Shown here in pieces: positions 18,489 through 26,814 of a DNA stretch of 64,000 nt. A program made the position numbers and the translations under genes. The notes beneath the pieces were generated by a model. That model did no database searches. It saw nothing but the letters and a program-made list of their open reading frames with translations, and was not told the DNA's origin. Position 1 is the stretch's first letter. Each line of letters opens with the position of its first letter. Source of the DNA: Sphingomonadaceae bacterium (GTDB lineage Bacteria > Pseudomonadota > Alphaproteobacteria > Sphingomonadales > Sphingomonadaceae). Location of the stretch: positions 62,001 to 126,000 of the forward strand of contig JAFAZF010000058.1 of assembly GCA_019239915.1 (NCBI GenBank), read 5' to 3'.

Positions 18489-21029
18489 TCAGAAGTGGTA
18501 TTTCACCTCCGCCGTGAACATCCGGGGCGCACCATAGGCCACGGCGTTAAAGCCGAGCTGGTAGATGCCGGCACCACCGGTAATGAAGGTCTTGTTGGTC
18601 AGATTGGTAACATTCGCAGCGATATCGAACTTAGAGCCTCTGATCTTGTTCCACTCTACCCGCAGGTCGACCGTGGTGTAACCAGGCGCAACGGTCGCCC
18701 CGACAGCAGCCGAGTTAACCGGCCCGAAAAGAGCAGCGCCGGCATTCGGCTGACGGACCGCCTGGTCATTGATATAGAACTTACTCTGGTAGTTAACGGA
18801 CGGCGATAGCGCTATCTCACTTCCGTCAGACATTTCGGTGTGAAAACGCGCGCCAAGAGAGAACTTATGACGCGACACCAGACCCATGGGGTTCGTCGCC
18901 TGATCACCGGGGTTGATCGCCTGGATCACGGCGTTCGGCACGAAGCCCGCGCCGCCGCCAATCAGCACGACACCCGGCGCACCGGCGAATGCCCCGCCCT
19001 CGAAGCAGTAGTTGGTGCCGGGGACAAGCCCGGGAACGGGCGTGTTGGTGGAGTTGATCGAGCAGGTATTGTCCGGATACTTCAGATATTTCGCATCTAC
19101 AAAGGTATAGTTTCCGAACAATTCCAGCCACTTGGTCGGCTCGACATCGAAGTCCATGTCGAAGCCGCGGTAGCGTGCTTTGGGCGCATTCGCAATGACC
19201 GTGGCAAGCGCGCCGACGGAAGGATCGAAGCTCAGGAAGCTCCGCTGGGCATTGTGATAGTTATCCCAGAAGCCTTCGATATTGAAGTGGCCCGGCAACC
19301 CGAGCCGTCCCAGGTCCTGCTTCAAGCCGACATAGAAGTCATCGACCGTTTCAGGCGCGAACAACGCCAGACCAGTGCCCTTGGCGTTGAAGCCGCCGCG
19401 TTTATAGCCGCGGCGGTAGCCGCCGTAAATCATCGTATAAGCATTCGGCCGCCACTCGATGCTGCCGTTGTAGCTGAGACCACTGAACTTCTTCTGCCCA
19501 ACGGTAAAGCCAACTGTTGCGGCGCACGTTGCGGCGCTCGACTGGTCCACCAGAGAGTCGTTCTCGCAGCTGCGCTCCTTGATATTGTCCCAAGTGTTGC
19601 GAATGCCGCCTGTCACGCTCAGCGTGTCAGTGAGCTTATACGTCGCCGAGCCGAAAAGTGACTTGGTCGTGAAGGTCGATTGGCGGAACTGCTCGTCGAA
19701 GCCAGGCGCACCTGGCAAGCCGGAATTGGTGGCGATGTTGATCGAATCGAGACCACCGGGCTGCCGCGTGAGGTCGATCATGCCACCGATGATGTATGTC
19801 AGCCTGTTGTCGAGCAGGTTACCCTGAAGCTGAAGCTCGTCGGTGGTCTGGAAGTTGTGGAGAAAGCGCGGCGGCTTCGGCAAGTCGACCGCTGGAGCGG
19901 GCGAGCCGTCGGCATCGCCCGGATTGTTGCCCCATCCGGTCGAATGGATGTAGCCGAAGATGTTCTTCACCGTCAGCGCGTCGGCCAGAGCAAGCGTACT
20001 GGTGTTGATCACGGCAAAGGTCGAACTCGGCGGCCGCCGGAGATCCACGTTCTCCTCGGTGACGCGCGGGCCGTCGGTCAGATAATCCGGAACGCCATTG
20101 GTCTTCGTGTAGAAAGCATTGATCAGCGGACCATAGGGCGAGGCCGGATTGACCTTGTTCACCTGTGTCGTGCCGCGATTTTTATCGGTATGATAGGTGA
20201 AGATCGTCGAGTTCGTGAACGTGTCGGTCGGCTTCAATAAAAGCGTGCCGCGCACCTCCGTCACGTCCTGATTGTCGAAATATTGCTCTGGCAGAAGGTT
20301 GCCGAAGCGATCGACGAAGCCGCCGGTGGTGTGCGTATAGCCCTTGCGGTGCCATTCGAACGCGGCAAGCCGAAGCATGACCTTCTCGCTGAACGGCAAG
20401 TTGACGGCCGCCTCGAACTGCACGTCCTCGTGCGTGCCGCCTTGCAGGCGCGCATAGCCGCCGAGCTGGTCCGTCGGAGCAGCCGGCACGAACAGCACTG
20501 CGCCGCCGGTGGTGTTGCGGCCGAACAAGGTACCCTGCGGCCCCTTCAGGACCTGAAGCGATTGGAGGTCGAAGAATTGCGGCGGCAGCGTCGGTATCTG
20601 ATAGGGCGCCGACAACGGCACATCCGCGAAATAGGTCTCGACCGATCCCGACGCCGCGCCGAAGAACTGGCCGCGGCCGCGGATCGAGAAGCTCGGCAAT
20701 GCGCCCGAGCCCGAATCTGCATCGACCTGCAGACCGGGAACCGCCTTGTTGAGCGAGAATGGGTCGCTGATGGCTTTGCGCTCCAGCGCGACCTGCGAGA
20801 AGGCGGTCACCGCGACGGGAACGTGCTCAAGACTTTCCGCACGACGCCTCGCGGTTACGACGATGTCGCCGCCGTTCGACGGCTGCAGCGTCGATTGGGA
20901 ATTGGAAGAGCCGGTTGCGTCAGATGACGCCGCAGACGGCGCGTTTTGCGCGAAAACCGGCGCCTCGAACGCGAAGGCCGCCGCAAGCGCACATGACGCC
21001 ATCAAGGCGCGCCTAGCCGAACGGTGCAT
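18489..21029 (-). CDS. TonB-dependent outer-membrane receptor
   Basis: About 846 residues from the ATG at 21029, with GGGGGAG before it. A signal peptide (MHRSARRALMASCALAAAFA, cleaved after the alanine-rich PVFAQ) is followed by a low-complexity Ser/Asn linker. The plug domain starts with GGDIVVTARRRAESLEHVPV and includes FSIRGRG and the VLKGPQGTLFGRNTTGG segment. The 22-stranded barrel ends in AEVKYHF with a terminal aromatic residue. Energy-driven uptake of a bulky or poorly soluble compound across the outer membrane is the likely role. It is the only outer-membrane transporter in the cluster, so its ligand is probably the pathway substrate. It has its own terminator and a candidate operator 51 bases upstream. 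Confidence 0.95.
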   Translation of the reverse strand: MHRSARRALMASCALAAAFAFEAPVFAQNAPSAASSDATGSSNSQSTLQPSNGGDIVVTARRRAESLEHVPVAVTAFSQVALERKAISDPFSLNKAVPGLQVDADSGSGALPSFSIRGRGQFFGAASGSVETYFADVPLSAPYQIPTLPPQFFDLQSLQVLKGPQGTLFGRNTTGGAVLFVPAAPTDQLGGYARLQGGTHEDVQFEAAVNLPFSEKVMLRLAAFEWHRKGYTHTTGGFVDRFGNLLPEQYFDNQDVTEVRGTLLLKPTDTFTNSTIFTYHTDKNRGTTQVNKVNPASPYGPLINAFYTKTNGVPDYLTDGPRVTEENVDLRRPPSSTFAVINTSTLALADALTVKNIFGYIHSTGWGNNPGDADGSPAPAVDLPKPPRFLHNFQTTDELQLQGNLLDNRLTYIIGGMIDLTRQPGGLDSINIATNSGLPGAPGFDEQFRQSTFTTKSLFGSATYKLTDTLSVTGGIRNTWDNIKERSCENDSLVDQSSAATCAATVGFTVGQKKFSGLSYNGSIEWRPNAYTMIYGGYRRGYKRGGFNAKGTGLALFAPETVDDFYVGLKQDLGRLGLPGHFNIEGFWDNYHNAQRSFLSFDPSVGALATVIANAPKARYRGFDMDFDVEPTKWLELFGNYTFVDAKYLKYPDNTCSINSTNTPVPGLVPGTNYCFEGGAFAGAPGVVLIGGGAGFVPNAVIQAINPGDQATNPMGLVSRHKFSLGARFHTEMSDGSEIALSPSVNYQSKFYINDQAVRQPNAGAALFGPVNSAAVGATVAPGYTTVDLRVEWNKIRGSKFDIAANVTNLTNKTFITGGAGIYQLGFNAVAYGAPRMFTAEVKYHF

Positions 21030-21079
21030 GTCTACTCCCCCTTGGAAAAATTGTCCGCTTCCCGTCTTCAAGCAGGATG

Positions 21080-21093
21080 TCTAACTAGGTGAT
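21080..21093. promoter_or_regulatory. Candidate operator upstream of the TonB receptor
   Basis: TCTAACTAGGTGAT matches the copy inside the inverted repeat at 15906-15919 at 13 of 14 positions, with the first 11 bases identical. It lies 51 bases upstream of the receptor start and about 130 before the rightward phosphotransferase gene. A short partial palindrome (CTAG...CTAG) extends into GATCTAGC. Shared use by two operons suggests a regulon. Confidence 0.45.
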
Positions 21094-21225
21094 CTAGCTG
21101 GAATGCGATGTCAACAATAATCCCCGTCTACGGCGCAAGGACCGACGGTGGGTCTTTGCAGCCACACTCGACGCGGCTGAGCGTGAGATCGAGCCGGCCG
21201 GTGCGCTTCAGAATAGGAGGATGGA

Positions 21226-22596
21226 ATGGCCGTGGTTTCCAACGAACAGGTGGCAGCGCTCGTCGAGCGAAACATGCCCGGCCTGAGAGTGACGGGCGTG
21301 CGGCGTCAGCAGCGCTGGCGGCCGGCCTGGTTCGTCGATGCAGAGCGCGACGGGCTCGACACCAAGCTGATGATCCGCGGCGAGCGCGTCGACACTGTCG
21401 CTTTCCCGCTGCGCCACGAGATCACCTTCCACAAGATCCTGCAGGATCACGGCATTCCCGTGCCGAAGATCTACGGCTGGATAGACGAGATCGAGGCGGC
21501 GATCTGTGAACAGGTGCCAGGCACCACGGATCTGTCGATGCTCGATGCAGTATCGCGCGACCGCGTTGTTGATGAATATCTTCAGACGCTCGTCAATGTT
21601 CATAAGCTGCCGATCGAGCCGTTCGCGGATGCGGGCATTCTGCGCGCCGACAGACCCGAGGAGTCCGGGACAGTGGGTCACTTCAAGGTCATGGAAGCAC
21701 GGTGGCGCGCAAAGAAAATCGCGCCGCATCCGTTTCTCGAATTCACGCTTGGATGGCTTCACCGCCATCCGCCGCGCTCACGCGGGCGCGAATGCCCGAT
21801 CGTATGGGATTCCGGTCAGTTCCACCAGCAACAAGGCCGCATAACCGCCATTCTCGACCTCGAGTTCGGCCATATCGGCGATCCGATGTTGGATATCACC
21901 GTTTGGCGGATGCGGGACACGCTGCTCGGATTCGGCGACATGAACAAGATTTACGCCCGCTACGAAGAGCTTTCGGGCGAGCCGATCGATGTCGAGGCGA
22001 TCAAGCTGCACCATTTCGCCGGTACCATCGGCAACGAAATGATGTTTGGCCCCGCCGTTCTGGATCCAGTTGCGGAGACCGATCTCATGAACAACATGCA
22101 GTGGGATAGCGAGACCAACCTACATGCGACCGAAGCGCTCGCCGAATATTTGGAAATCGAGCTGCCGACGATCGAGATTCCCGCGCCTAAACGGACGCGC
22201 TACGACAACAGCTATCGTCATCTCGTCGAAAGCTTGAAGCGGATGGACGCGGACGAGCCGTTCCTGCGTCATGACATCCGGCTCGCCTTTCGTACCGCGC
22301 GGCATCTGGCCCGTGCCAACGGTCTCGGCGACGCGATAGCGGAGGCCGACCTCGACGACCTGCACCAACTGCTGGGCCATCGCCCCTCGACGTGGTGGGA
22401 AGGCGATGCGGAACTTGAGCGCTTCGTGCTAACCGACAAGGATACGGGACATCATGACGAGGCGCTGATCAGGCTGTTCCACAAGCGCAATTTGCGGGTT
22501 CATGCGTTGTTGGGCCCATCAGGCTCCAAGATGATCGCTCACCATCCGACGCAACGCTTCGACGGTCGCGAATCGATCAACACCGCGACCTTTTGA
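21226..22596 (+). CDS. APH-fold phosphotransferase-like protein with altered catalytic loop
   Basis: A 456-residue member of the aminoglycoside-phosphotransferase (APH) superfamily, ACAD10/11- and LvaA-like branch. The N-lobe includes LRHEITFHKILQDHGIPVPKIYGW (68-85 core), and the metal-binding DLEFGHIGDPMLD (D211) is present. The catalytic loop, normally HGDxxxxN, reads PIVWDSGQF at 191-199: the histidine, the HGD order and the asparagine are lost. The second family member in this window (37064) has a normal loop. It may be a pseudo-kinase, or use the displaced D195. AGGAGG precedes the start. It is followed 78 bases later by an SDR and divergent from the TonB receptor. Confidence 0.8.
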   Translation: MAVVSNEQVAALVERNMPGLRVTGVRRQQRWRPAWFVDAERDGLDTKLMIRGERVDTVAFPLRHEITFHKILQDHGIPVPKIYGWIDEIEAAICEQVPGTTDLSMLDAVSRDRVVDEYLQTLVNVHKLPIEPFADAGILRADRPEESGTVGHFKVMEARWRAKKIAPHPFLEFTLGWLHRHPPRSRGRECPIVWDSGQFHQQQGRITAILDLEFGHIGDPMLDITVWRMRDTLLGFGDMNKIYARYEELSGEPIDVEAIKLHHFAGTIGNEMMFGPAVLDPVAETDLMNNMQWDSETNLHATEALAEYLEIELPTIEIPAPKRTRYDNSYRHLVESLKRMDADEPFLRHDIRLAFRTARHLARANGLGDAIAEADLDDLHQLLGHRPSTWWEGDAELERFVLTDKDTGHHDEALIRLFHKRNLRVHALLGPSGSKMIAHHPTQRFDGRESINTATF

Positions 22597-22674
22597 GAGC
22601 GTCGACCTCCGCTCAACGCACGGCGGCGCGATTGCGGGAACCGGCTGCAGGATCGAATACATAGGAGATATGAG

Positions 22675-23556
22675 ATGACCGAACGCCTACGGCTCGATGG
22701 GCAAACCGCGATCGTCAGCGGAGCTGGTGCCGGCATCGGTCGCGCCATCGCCATACGCCTCGCCGAGGCCGGCGCCAATGTGGTGATCGGGGAGATCGAC
22801 CCGGATCGCCTGGAAGAAGCCGCTTCACGGGTAAGGGAGGCGGGCGCGCGAGCGCTGCCTTACCGCATGGATGCGATGGACGGCGAGCAGGTGCGCGCGA
22901 TGGTCTCAGCCGCGGACGAAGCGTTCGGCCGCATCGACATCCTCGTCAACAATGCGGGCGGTGTATCGGGGCGCCCCTTTCTCGAGCAGAGCCCGCGCAG
23001 TTGGCAGCGGCATATCGATCTCAATCTGATGAGCATGCTCCACGCCTATCACTCGGCGGTACCGATCATGATTCGCGGCGCCCGCGGCGGTTCGGTCGTC
23101 AACGTCGCCTCGATCGAAGCCTCGCGCGCTGCGCCGATGTTTTCTGTCTATGCCGCTTGCAAGGCGGGCATGGTAAGCTTCACGCGCACCATGGCACTCG
23201 AACTCGCGGAACACGGAATTCGCTCGAACGTGATCGCGCCCGATCACACCACTACGCCGGGCAACAACGGCAACCGGTCCGGTCCCGTGGATCCCGCCAG
23301 CTGGCCCAAGCGCACGCTGGAGGAGGAGCGCGCGTGGGAACAGCTCATCCCACTCGGCCGCGAGGGCATCGACATGGAATGCGCCGACGCGGCCTTGTTC
23401 CTTTGTTCCGAGATGGCGAGCTACATCACGGGCGTCGTGCTGCCGGTCGATGGCGGCACCTGGGCGTCGAGCGGCTGGGTACGGAACGCCGAGGGCGGCT
23501 GGACGCTCAACCAGTCGCTTCGGTTCAGTATGCCGCGCGTTGTGGCGCGCTCGTGA
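22675..23556 (+). CDS. Short-chain dehydrogenase/reductase
   Basis: A 293-residue classical SDR. Its cofactor loop is SGAGAGIGRAIA (about 14-25) and its DxNVVIGEID segment suggests NAD. NNAGG, then a serine in NVASIEASRAAP and the Tyr/Lys pair in VYAACKAGM complete the active site. At about 293 residues it is longer than the usual 250; the excess is a C-terminal tail after VDGGTWASSGW (RNAEGGWTLNQSLRFSMPRV). It oxidises or reduces a hydroxyl or keto group of a pathway intermediate. Cotranscription with the phosphotransferase-like gene upstream is likely because only 78 bases separate them. Confidence 0.85.
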   Translation: MTERLRLDGQTAIVSGAGAGIGRAIAIRLAEAGANVVIGEIDPDRLEEAASRVREAGARALPYRMDAMDGEQVRAMVSAADEAFGRIDILVNNAGGVSGRPFLEQSPRSWQRHIDLNLMSMLHAYHSAVPIMIRGARGGSVVNVASIEASRAAPMFSVYAACKAGMVSFTRTMALELAEHGIRSNVIAPDHTTTPGNNGNRSGPVDPASWPKRTLEEERAWEQLIPLGREGIDMECADAALFLCSEMASYITGVVLPVDGGTWASSGWVRNAEGGWTLNQSLRFSMPRVVARS

Positions 23557-23960
23557 GCGCGCCTGCCGAGAACATCGTGCTGCGGGTCGCGCGGTTGCCC
23601 CACCGGTCGCGGTCACTGCGGATGTATACGAAGAGCGCGTCGGCCGATCGTGCCATTCCCGAGGCAAAATGACATCGCGACGATCTCCGCTGTTGCAATG
23701 GCAATCGCCTCCGCTCGGTGCTTCGGGCGAACACCATCAGTCCGGCCACCGGTCGACACAACCGCACGCGCAAGCGCACGATTGACACGACGAACCGCGT
23801 ACAATGATCGGTGGCGTCGAAGCCATGTTCTGCCGCCACAAGGACTTCTCACGGACGAAAATCCAATACGACCACTCGTCCTGCAATTTGCTCACAACCG
23901 CAGGCATAGCTTTAGCAGTGTCGTTCTGGCTGTGGTGATCTGGACGTTCGCTACCGGATG
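23557..23960. other. Intergenic stretch between convergent genes, no gene seen
   Basis: About 400 bases lie between the SDR stop and the far end of the disrupted hydrolase frame. Frames in both directions are open here but look like chance frames: arginine- and serine-rich, no family motif, and no ribosome-binding site. I see no terminator hairpin with a T-tract. It may be leftover sequence from a deletion. Confidence 0.5.
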
Positions 23961-24713
23961 TCAGGTACCCAGACGTGCTTCTGCGATGAGGATTTCCGCA
24001 AGCGAGAAGGGGCGCGTATTCATTCCCTAGTGTCCGCAGTCCAGGCGGACGAGGCGGCTGGCGTTCACCCGCGCGGCGAAGCGCTCCTGCCAGGCGATAG
24101 GCAGAATCTTGTCGGCCAGCGCGATTACGTAGGTCGCGGGTACATGGTCCACCGCGTCGTAGAGCCACTTGTTCCAATCGCTGCCGCAAGCTGCGGGCCA
24201 GTGGTCCTTTCCGAGCTTCGCCATGAAGCTTCGTGACATATCCTCATCCATATCATTGCAGAACGCGGCACGGAACCGTTCCTCCTGCGAGGCAGTCGCC
24301 GGGTCCATTGGCCAACCCACCTCATCTTCGACGCTTCCCTGCACCCCGCGCCCCATCATTTGCGCAACAGTCTGGCCATTGCTTGGTACCGAGCAGGTGA
24401 AATAGACGGCGCGGGCAATGCGATTGGAACGCGCGGCAATGAGGCCCGGCAACAAGGTACCGGCTTGCGAATGGCCGACCAGCACTGCGTCGCGGACGTC
24501 GTTTGCATCCAATTCCGCTGCAAGTGACTCTATCACCTCGGGAACGCTAAATTTGCCTGTATCCCACGCTCGCTTCCTACCGCAGCCCGGCACATCGAGC
24601 GTCAATAGTCGTCCAGCGGATTGCGCGGCTTCAATCCGGATCGCATCGATCGTTTCGGCCCAAACCCAACCCCCTTGCCCACCGCCGTGAAGCAAAACGA
24701 TATCGCTCAGCAT
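23961..24713 (-). pseudogene. Alpha/beta hydrolase interrupted by an in-frame amber codon
   Basis: Reverse-strand frame of an EstC/salicylate-esterase-like alpha/beta hydrolase: IVLLHGGGQGGWVW near the N-terminus, nucleophile in LVGHSQAG, and the last residues before a TAG (24027-24029) are LVRLDCGH, which is the catalytic-histidine motif. Reading through the TAG, the same frame continues for 21 codons (GMNTRPFSLAEILIAEARLG and T) to a TGA at 23961. This is the conserved C-terminal helix of the family, where GHQxMNTRP is usual, so a CAG-to-TAG change is the simple explanation. The stub ends exactly at the catalytic histidine and is probably unstable. It is downstream of an SDR on the same strand. 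The gene may be recently inactivated. Confidence 0.8.
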
Positions 24714-24788
24714 GTCACCTCATCCAATCGAAGCGCCCGGCCGGGCTCTCCCTGCCTCTCAGCGCATTTGCGATACCGAGATCCGAGC

Positions 24789-25592
24789 CTAGAAGTCGGT
24801 CCCGCCGTCGATGTTGATGATCGCGCCATTGAGATAGCCGGCACGCTCGGAGAGTAGGAAGGCCATAAGCTCGCCCGCCTCTCGCGCCAGCCCTGGACGG
24901 CGCATCGCCACTGGCATCTTCCACACATCGCTGACGAGATGCCTGGCCGCCGCTTCGCGCGACAGGCCTTGCTCAGCCATCACTGCCTCAAGGCTCTGGA
25001 TGACGCGCTCGGTCTCAAAGGCACCTGGACAGACGCAATTGGCGCGCACGCCCTGGCCGCCATAGGCCTTGGCGAGGTTCTTCGTGAAATTGACGATTGC
25101 GGCCTTCATCGCCGCGTAGCCGAACAGAAAGCTTTTTGCGGCGCGCACTGAATAGGCGGCAGTGGTGACGATCTGACCGCCGCCCGCCGCGATCATCGCC
25201 GGCACCGCCGCGCGGACCGCGCGGACATGGCCCATCAGCACGTCCTGGAAGTTCGCTTCCCAATCGGCATCGGTCATCTCGTTCAACGCGCCATTATGGT
25301 CGGTGAGGCCGCTGGTCACGAGCAACCCGCGAGGCTCGCCATGCGCCAAAACGATGTCTGCGATCATCGTCTCGATCGCGCCGTTTTCGGCAGCGGCGTC
25401 AGCAGCATGGGCGGTGGTGGCGACACCGAATTCCCGCGAAATCGCTGCTGCGGCGGCTTCCACGGCCTTCGCAGATCGGCCAATTAGCGCGAGGCGCGCT
25501 CCGTCCGCGGCGAGCACGCGCGCCGCTTCGAAGCCCATTCCGCGCGACCCCCCGACGACGATGTAGAGCCGACCTCGAACACCAAGATCCAT
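24789..25592 (-). CDS. Short-chain dehydrogenase/reductase
   Basis: About 267 residues from the ATG at 25592; a GTG at 25625 is possible, but GAGGA before the ATG and the start of homology favour the ATG. Cofactor loop VVGGSRGMGFEAA (glycine motif varied), then LIGRSAK, which suggests NADP. Active-site serine region TTAAYSVRAA is atypical because threonines replace the usual serine; the Tyr/Lys pair is in GYAAMKAAI. INIDGGTDF closes the fold. It is a reductase or dehydrogenase of unknown substrate. It is divergent from dehydrogenase pair 3, across a strong inverted repeat (25660-25687). Confidence 0.82.
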   Translation of the reverse strand: MDLGVRGRLYIVVGGSRGMGFEAARVLAADGARLALIGRSAKAVEAAAAAISREFGVATTAHAADAAAENGAIETMIADIVLAHGEPRGLLVTSGLTDHNGALNEMTDADWEANFQDVLMGHVRAVRAAVPAMIAAGGGQIVTTAAYSVRAAKSFLFGYAAMKAAIVNFTKNLAKAYGGQGVRANCVCPGAFETERVIQSLEAVMAEQGLSREAAARHLVSDVWKMPVAMRRPGLAREAGELMAFLLSERAGYLNGAIINIDGGTDF

Positions 25593-25659
25593 GACGCAGC
25601 GATCCTCGTAGCGCGCGTCGGGCACGATTCTCTTCTGCGCGCTGGCGTTACCTCTATAA

Positions 25660-25687
25660 CCTCGCTAGCTATGTGAAAATAGCGAGG
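25660..25687. promoter_or_regulatory. Perfect inverted repeat in a divergent promoter region
   Basis: CCTCGCTA (25660-25667) and TAGCGAGG (25680-25687) are perfect 8-bp inverted arms with a 12-bp spacer. It lies in the 129-base region between the leftward SDR and the rightward dehydrogenase pair 3. Arm length, spacing and position fit a dimeric repressor operator. It is unlike the TCTAACTAGGT motif, so it may answer to another of the cluster's regulators. Confidence 0.55.
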
Positions 25688-25721
25688 GTCTGGTAATCCG
25701 CGCGGCTTGGGAGAGGTATCG

Positions 25722-26813
25722 GTGTCCCTGCTTTACGACGAAGCCCAGCAACAGATCGCGACGGAAGCGGCGCGCGTGCTGGACGACGCTTATTCGGGCG
25801 AACGGCTCAAGGCACTGTTGGAAGCCAAGGGTGCCTACGATCAAGAATTCTGGAAAACCTGCTCCGAGCAGGGATGGACGGCGGTCGCGCTTCCGGAGGA
25901 ATATGGTGGCCTCGGGCTTGGTCTCGTCGAACTCGGCTTGATCGCCGAAGCCTGCGGCGGCGTCGCCTGCGGGGCTCCGTTTCTCGGCTCTTCGCACGCC
26001 GCGGCGCAAGCGATCCTACGCTTTGCCGGCGAAGCGACCAAGGCTGAATGGCTGCCAAGGTTCGCCGGCGGCGAGGCCAAAGGCGCGATCGGCTTCGCCG
26101 ATGCACAGGATATGCTTCCTGTCGCGCCGTCACTTCAGCTTTCCAACGGCCGCCTCAACGGCGTCAAGCCAGCCGTAAGCGGAGGCGGGGCAGCCGATCT
26201 GGCGGTGGTGCTGGCGTCGGGGGAGCACGGCCCGGTATTGGCGCTCGTCGTACTCGATCAGACGAATGTTACGCGAACCCTGGTCGACACGTTCGACAAC
26301 AGCCGCGTTACCGCCGATCTCGCGTTCGACGGCGTCGAAGCCATCGCCCTTTCCGGCGATGGGCTTGAAGCAGCGCGCACGATCTTGTGTCTTCAGGCCG
26401 TGGTCACCGCGCACGAGCAGGTCGGCGGCGCGCAGAAGATGCTCACTGCTGCACGTGATTACGCGCTGACCCGGAAAGCGTTCGGGCAGCCGATCGGCGC
26501 CTTCCAGTCGGTCAAACACCGGATTGCCGAGGATTATGTGCTGGTAGAACTCGCTCGCGCCAACGCGCAGCACGCCGCCGTCCACGCCGATCATCCGGAA
26601 TTCGGCCGCTACGCCGCCGCCGCGCGCCTATCCGCGACCGAAGCCTACGACACCGTCTCGCGAGACGCGACACAGGTCCATGGCGGCATCGGCGTCACCT
26701 GGGAGGCCGACATGCATCTCCACCAGCGGCGAGCGCGCACGCTCGCGATCGAAATCGGCAACATGATCTTTTGGGAAGACGCGCTCGTCGACGCGTTGGC
26801 GGAGGCAGCCTGA
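25722..26813 (+). CDS. Acyl-CoA dehydrogenase, short-type subunit (pair 3)
   Basis: About 363 residues from a GTG at 25722, preceded by GGGAGAGG; a TTG at 25707 is in frame but lies within that ribosome-binding site. It retains TRKAFGQPIGAFQSVKH (FAD interface) and TQVHGGIGVTWEADMHLHQRR, with the glutamate in TWE. It lacks SEPxxGSD: the matching region is GFADAQDMLPVAPS. One base separates its stop from the long subunit at 26815. Together they should make one heteromeric acyl-CoA dehydrogenase. The N-terminal half is alanine-rich and shorter than in single-gene dehydrogenases. Confidence 0.9.
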   Translation: MSLLYDEAQQQIATEAARVLDDAYSGERLKALLEAKGAYDQEFWKTCSEQGWTAVALPEEYGGLGLGLVELGLIAEACGGVACGAPFLGSSHAAAQAILRFAGEATKAEWLPRFAGGEAKGAIGFADAQDMLPVAPSLQLSNGRLNGVKPAVSGGGAADLAVVLASGEHGPVLALVVLDQTNVTRTLVDTFDNSRVTADLAFDGVEAIALSGDGLEAARTILCLQAVVTAHEQVGGAQKMLTAARDYALTRKAFGQPIGAFQSVKHRIAEDYVLVELARANAQHAAVHADHPEFGRYAAAARLSATEAYDTVSRDATQVHGGIGVTWEADMHLHQRRARTLAIEIGNMIFWEDALVDALAEAA

Positions 26814-26814
26814 C

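Noticed and set aside
23557-23960. Coding frames of 60-126 codons on both strands
   Set aside because: No ribosome-binding site, no motif, and mutually overlapping frames; they look like chance open frames.
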